Source of the DNA: Candidatus Sodaliphilus fimicaballi
GTDB lineage: Bacteria; Bacteroidota; Bacteroidia; Bacteroidales; Muribaculaceae
DNA length: 10,308 nucleotides
Reading direction: 5' to 3'
Assembly (NCBI GenBank): GCA_018065165.1
Contig: JAGHTV010000091.1
Span: forward strand, 1 to 10,308
The translations under genes and the position numbers were made by a program. The stretch's first letter is position 1. Each line of letters opens with the position of its first letter. Below, in pieces: positions 7,438-10,308 of the stretch. The notes under the pieces are model-generated. The model searched no databases and was not told where the DNA came from. It saw nothing but the letters and a program-made list of their open reading frames with translations.

Positions 7438-7463
7438 GATAGTGATTTATTACGGAAAAACAA
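7434..7463 (-). promoter_or_regulatory. Bacteroidetes-type promoter of the polysaccharide export operon
   Basis: On the minus strand TATCTTTG (7434-7441) matches the -7 consensus TAnnTTTG exactly. A TTG (7461-7463, within TTGTTG) lies 19 bases upstream, the usual spacing for the -33 element of the Bacteroidetes primary sigma factor. The predicted start near 7427 leaves a leader of about 130 bases before the ATG at 7294. Between this promoter and the stop at 7526, a 4-bp hairpin (GGTC/GACC, 7485-7496) followed by TAATTTTTA on the minus strand is a weak candidate terminator for the upstream operon. Confidence 0.7.
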
Positions 7464-7525
7464 CAAGAAAACGAGTAAAAATTAGGTCTTTGGACCATTA
7501 TTCTTCCTACATACCAGTCAATTTT

Positions 7526-8302
7526 TCATTCTACTGCTTTTTCTATGCCTAAACCGAAGAGGGCGTAGTCGTAGAAGATGGGGTCTTGTGGGCGCATTTG
7601 ACGCAGTGCTTTTGTTATCTCAACAACTGTTTTGCGGTCGTTGGCCTTGCGTTGTGTCAAACCTAACGAACGGGCGGTGTTACCTACATGTACATCGAGT
7701 GGAATGAACAATTGCGACGGTTTAATTGCTGACCATACTCCCATGTCAACAATGCCATCGTCACGCACCAGCCATCGCAACGCCATATTGATGCGTTTGA
7801 GGGCTGTACCATCAAGATGTGTGGGCAGCGTTCTTGAGTCCATTGCCCCACAGTTGGCATAGGCAAACTCCTGCTGCATCATGGCAATAAGCTGCCACGA
7901 AGGAGTCTCGTTCTCGGCCACATGATGATGTGCAGCAAAATCGTTTAACGAACTGTGATTCTCGTAAATACGGCGAAGTCCACGTAGGGCATATTTGAAG
8001 TTTCGAGCGAAAAATGTGCGATGAATGTTCAGGCTATCGTCTAGTGTCTCGTATGCCCCATCCATCATATATTCGTAGGGAGAATCGTTCATAATACCCA
8101 ACATCTTATTGCAGTTGTTGCATATCATCTTGCGATTGCCCCAAGCTATTGTGGCACAAAGGAATGACACTATCTCAATGTCTTGCAATCGAGAAAATCG
8201 TCGAGGAAACTGGACTGGGTCGCTAAGTGCAAATTCGGGCACATTGATGCGGGTTGCTTCGCGGTCGAGCAACGCCTTTAACTCGGTCAACTCTGGACTC
8301 AT
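7526..8302 (-). CDS. TIGR02757/DUF2400 family protein
   Basis: The product has 258 residues and belongs to a conserved family of unproven function found in Bacteroidetes and other bacteria. Visible landmarks are SFLCATIAWGNRKMI at 46-60, ALKRINMALRWLVRDDGIVD at 167-186, LDVHVGNTARSLGL at 202-215 and the C-terminal PIFYDYALFGLGI at 241-253. The LDVHV...LGL segment resembles the D-x-H-V part of helix-hairpin-helix DNA glycosylases such as endonuclease III; a DNA-related role is only an inference, and there is no Cys cluster for an iron-sulfur site at the end. I chose the ATG at 8302 because it overlaps the TGA of the upstream gene as ATGA (8299-8302), typical translational coupling; another ATG lies four codons upstream at 8314. 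It is the last gene of the right-hand operon and ends in TGA. Confidence 0.88.
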   Translation of the reverse strand: MSPELTELKALLDREATRINVPEFALSDPVQFPRRFSRLQDIEIVSFLCATIAWGNRKMICNNCNKMLGIMNDSPYEYMMDGAYETLDDSLNIHRTFFARNFKYALRGLRRIYENHSSLNDFAAHHHVAENETPSWQLIAMMQQEFAYANCGAMDSRTLPTHLDGTALKRINMALRWLVRDDGIVDMGVWSAIKPSQLFIPLDVHVGNTARSLGLTQRKANDRKTVVEITKALRQMRPQDPIFYDYALFGLGIEKAVE

Positions 8303-9285
8303 AATACAAACCAAAGAGATGGTACAAAACGAGGCAATGCATACACCTGAATATCACGATCTCGTTGATCGGGTTCGTTAGACGCATCGCCTACTGACAA
8401 TCCACGCTCATTCAAGGCGGTAATTAGTGTATTGCGAGCAACATCGGGTGTATTATTATCTTTGCTCAAGTGGCACATAAACACATACTTAAGGCCCTCA
8501 TGATAATTATCAACCAGGAATTGGGCAGCAACCTTATTGTCAAGATGTCCCTTGTCGCCTCTGACGCGGCTCTTGAGGTACTCTGGATAGAAACCGTTAT
8601 TGAGCATCGTCAGGTCGTAGTTGCACTCCATCATCAAGAAGTTGGCCTTGCTCATATAGTTGTGAGCACGAGGTGTTATCACGCCCATATCGGCCGCTAC
8701 CACAAAGTGCTTTCCTCCTAGCTCTATGTCATAACCCATATTGTCGGTTCCGTCGTGCGATGTCTCAAAGGCAGTCAAAGTCATACCAGCCAACTTGAAA
8801 GGAATCTCTTTGAAGATATTTTCTTGATACTCCTTAATGCGTTTTGATATGTCGTGACGGCGCAATAATCCATTAAGCAAACGAGGTGTACAATACACTC
8901 TCAAATGCTTATATTTGCGCACCATATTGTAGACATAACGCACATGGTCGAGGTGGTCGTGTGTAAGCACAATTCCCTTAACCATAGTAGGTTTGACACC
9001 ATTGTGCAGGAGTGTTTCAAATACGATATTGGTATCAATGCCAGCATCCACCAGGACGCCGCCGTTCTCGTTGCCCACATAGGAACAATTGCCACTGCTG
9101 CCACTACCGAAACTAATATAGGAGAATCCCATAACAGGAGTCTCACCCGACTTCGCTACAGGCTCTTCACTGCCAGCAACTTGGTCATTTGCTACATCCA
9201 CATCGTCAAGGCCAAAATCAATGGTCCTTTCAATGCCTATGGGGTAGCGATGTCTGTGTTTATTATCGTTGTTTTTGTTCATCAA
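8299..9285 (-). CDS. MBL-fold metallo-hydrolase, WalJ/YycJ-like
   Basis: The product has 328 residues. The metallo-beta-lactamase core begins at FSYISFGSGSSGNCSYVG (54-71). The metal ligands are visible: THDHLDH at 108-114 (His109, His111, Asp113, His114), His177 in TSHDGTD, Asp199 in AADMG, and a C-terminal His in GHLDN (247) or CHLS (272). The SGSSGN start and this ligand set are typical of YycJ/WalJ-like proteins, which in Firmicutes are linked to cell-wall and DNA-replication control and have been proposed to be 5'-3' nucleases. About 50 residues precede the core, a His/Asn-rich stretch and an acidic linker; family members usually begin close to the core. ATG 9285 fits the 18-base gap to the upstream gene, while Met52 (9132) is an alternative start. 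It overlaps the next gene by four bases. Confidence 0.9.
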   Translation of the reverse strand: MMNKNNDNKHRHRYPIGIERTIDFGLDDVDVANDQVAGSEEPVAKSGETPVMGFSYISFGSGSSGNCSYVGNENGGVLVDAGIDTNIVFETLLHNGVKPTMVKGIVLTHDHLDHVRYVYNMVRKYKHLRVYCTPRLLNGLLRRHDISKRIKEYQENIFKEIPFKLAGMTLTAFETSHDGTDNMGYDIELGGKHFVVAADMGVITPRAHNYMSKANFLMMECNYDLTMLNNGFYPEYLKSRVRGDKGHLDNKVAAQFLVDNYHEGLKYVFMCHLSKDNNTPDVARNTLITALNERGLSVGDASNEPDQRDRDIQVYALPRFVPSLWFVL

Positions 9286-9303
9286 ATTTATACAAGGCCT
9301 TCG

Positions 9304-10014
9304 TCACTTATACAGCAAGAAAATGGTAGGTGTCTTACTGTAATCGTACTCAACCTTGCCCCACTCCTTAATGGAGCGAGTCACGATGCACTCTTTCTCG
9401 CCTGTAATGTCACTTGCCACACACAGTCTCAAGTGCGATGGAAGCGACTTTATCATTGTTGCAATGAGAGCATTGTTGCGGTAAGGAGTTTCAATGAAGA
9501 TTTGCGTCTGACCGTTGTGGATGATATTGTGTTCCATCTCCTTGAATTTACGCTGACGGTCTCCTCCATCAATGGGAAGATAACCCAAAAACGCAAAACT
9601 CTGTCCATTGAACCCCGAACCCATAAGTCCCATCAATATGCTCGAAGGACCAACTAAAGGCTTAACCTTTAACCCCCTACGTTGTGCAATAGCAACAACG
9701 TCGGCACCTGGATCGGCAATTGCGGGACAGCCAGCTTCGCTGATCACACCCATTGCATTTCCAGCCTCAAGCGGGGCCAGATAACTTGCTATATCGCGGG
9801 GGTCGGTATGACGATTTAGCTCATAGAATGTGAGTTCATCAATATTGATTGAGCGGTCACATTTCTTGAGAAAACGACGAGCCGAACGCACATTTTCAAC
9901 TATAAAATGCTTGATTTCGCGCACAATGACAGTGTTGGTTGCAGGCAAAACTGCAGCCAAGTCTCCATCACTCAGTTGGACCGGAATCAGATATAAAGCG
10001 TTCTCTATCGTCAT
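9304..10014 (-). CDS. Short RsmI-like SAM-dependent methyltransferase (tetrapyrrole methylase fold)
   Basis: From the ATG at 10014 the product has 236 residues with the tetrapyrrole (corrin/porphyrin) methylase fold. RsmI-type motifs are LYLIPVQL at 7-14, VISEAGCPAIADPG at 90-103 (RsmI has V-S-D-A-G-x-P-G-x-S-D-P-G), VGPSSILMGLMGSGF at 121-135, FLGYLP at 142-147, FIETPYRNN at 173-181 and DITGEKE at 202-208. RsmI methylates C1402 of 16S rRNA at the ribose; this protein is about 50 residues shorter than E. coli RsmI, lacks its C-terminal domain and has SDGDL instead of the usual IGNLxD loop, so it may act on another substrate. The frame is open to an ATG at 10098, but those 28 extra residues have no family match and lie upstream of the predicted -7 element, so the start at 10014 is preferred. 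It is the first gene of a three-gene operon. Confidence 0.87.
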   Translation of the reverse strand: MTIENALYLIPVQLSDGDLAAVLPATNTVIVREIKHFIVENVRSARRFLKKCDRSINIDELTFYELNRHTDPRDIASYLAPLEAGNAMGVISEAGCPAIADPGADVVAIAQRRGLKVKPLVGPSSILMGLMGSGFNGQSFAFLGYLPIDGGDRQRKFKEMEHNIIHNGQTQIFIETPYRNNALIATMIKSLPSHLRLCVASDITGEKECIVTRSIKEWGKVEYDYSKTPTIFLLYK

Positions 10015-10020
10015 AAAGTG

Positions 10021-10028
10021 CAAAATTA
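10021..10028 (-). promoter_or_regulatory. -7 promoter element of the methyltransferase operon (possibly leaderless)
   Basis: On the minus strand TAATTTTG matches TAnnTTTG. Only six bases (CACTTT) separate it from the ATG at 10014, so transcription would begin at or next to the start codon. The upstream TTG (10044-10046) is 15 bases away, closer than the usual 19-21, so the -33 element is poor. Confidence 0.45.
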
Positions 10029-10233
10029 GCAAAAAAACACGAACAACGACACATACCGTCTCACAAAAAATCTTAATCATTCTAAAATATAAAGACACCC
10101 CGATTCCAATCCAATTTCATATTGTCAATTTCACAATAAAACATCATCCACAAAAATGAAAATTATAACGCCAAGCGTCAGGCATTATAAACATCTAGTT
10201 TATAAAAAACTTGCACAGGCAGCGGCTCTTTGC
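10029..10233. other. Intergenic region between divergent genes
   Basis: This AT-rich stretch of about 200 bases holds no convincing gene. It contains the inverted repeat TTATAAA-N7-TTTATAA (10185-10205), about 30 bases upstream of the rightward promoter, which could be an operator or only reflect base composition. A small ACGC-CAA-GCGT hairpin lies at 10168-10178. No tRNA or riboswitch was recognised. Confidence 0.4.
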
Positions 10234-10264
10234 TTGCTATTCACATTTTTTTGTCTTAAATTTG
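10234..10264 (+). promoter_or_regulatory. Bacteroidetes-type promoter of the gene at the right edge
   Basis: TAAATTTG (10257-10264) fits the -7 consensus and a TTG (10234-10236) lies 20 bases upstream. The start of transcription would be near 10270, inside the perfect palindrome GTTTAAAC (10267-10274), leaving a very short leader before the ATG at 10278. Confidence 0.6.
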
Positions 10265-10277
10265 CAGTTTAAACGTA

Positions 10278-10308
10278 ATGACAATGACTAGATTCACAAC
10301 CATAATAT
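10278..10308 (+). CDS. 5' end of an unidentified gene, cut by the window edge
   Basis: The ATG at 10278 (or the in-frame ATG at 10284) opens a frame MTMTRFTTII that runs off the window. It follows a well-placed promoter and diverges from the methyltransferase operon. Ten residues are too few to identify the product. Confidence 0.45.
   Translation, partial: MTMTRFTTII

Noticed and set aside
7475..7496. Terminator for the TIGR02757 operon on the minus strand
   Set aside because: The stem is only 4 bp (GGTC/GACC), too weak to call by itself although TAATTTTTA follows it.
7295..7525. Capsule-type regulation by an invertible promoter or a JUMPStart/ops element
   Set aside because: I saw no pair of matching inverted repeats flanking the promoter that would allow inversion, no recombinase gene, and no ops motif; only the short palindromes listed above.
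8905..9657. Plus-strand open frame of 250 codons across the hydrolase and methyltransferase genes
   Set aside because: It crosses two well-supported minus-strand genes and their junction, with no domain resemblance and no promoter.
10015..10098. Upstream start (ATG at 10098) adding a hydrophobic 28-residue N-terminus to the methyltransferase
   Set aside because: The added stretch covers the predicted -7 promoter element and has no match to the family, whose fold begins with LYLIP just after the ATG at 10014.
1..10308. CRISPR array, transposon ends, phage genes, tRNA or rRNA
   Set aside because: No regularly spaced repeats, no transposase or integrase motifs and no cloverleaf pattern were found on either strand by reading.

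Overview
The window looks like a chromosomal segment of a Bacteroidales bacterium (Prevotellaceae or Muribaculaceae would fit; the sequence alone does not decide). The reasons are Bacteroidetes-type promoter elements (TAnnTTTG at -7, TTG about 19-20 bases upstream), almost no Shine-Dalgarno sequences before the starts, a periplasmic-type GH125 alpha-mannosidase, and a Wza/Wzc pair whose kinase ends in a Gly-Tyr tail. TGA is the normal stop of three genes here, so the standard bacterial code applies.

Left part (1-3722, + strand): a co-directional cluster with short gaps. It holds the 3' end of an unrecognised gene, a GH125 exo-alpha-1,6-mannosidase whose signal-peptide segment is cut from its catalytic domain by an in-frame TGA, a secreted SGNH/GDSL hydrolase, and a membrane-anchored DUF3298/RsiV-like protein. 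A strong hairpin terminator closes the cluster. The contents suggest envelope-associated processing of mannose-containing or acylated glycans.

Middle part (3919-7466, - strand): a two-gene polysaccharide export operon, an outer-membrane lipoprotein exporter (Wza type) followed by a chain-length determinant/tyrosine autokinase (Wzc type). It has a good Bacteroidetes promoter with an inverted repeat over the expected transcription start, and a rho-independent terminator that faces the terminator of the left cluster. No glycosyltransferase, flippase or polymerase gene is in view.

Right part (7526-10028, - strand): a tight housekeeping-type operon. It encodes a short RsmI-like tetrapyrrole-methylase-fold methyltransferase (possibly leaderless), a WalJ/YycJ-like metallo-beta-lactamase-fold hydrolase, and a TIGR02757/DUF2400 protein overlapping it by four bases. 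A divergent gene with its own promoter begins at the right edge and is cut after about ten codons.

I found no CRISPR array, tRNA, rRNA, insertion sequence or phage gene, and nothing that clearly forms a new defence or mobile system. The items most worth a second look are the interrupted GH125 gene, the tyrosine-repeat tail of the kinase and the palindromic site at the export-operon promoter.
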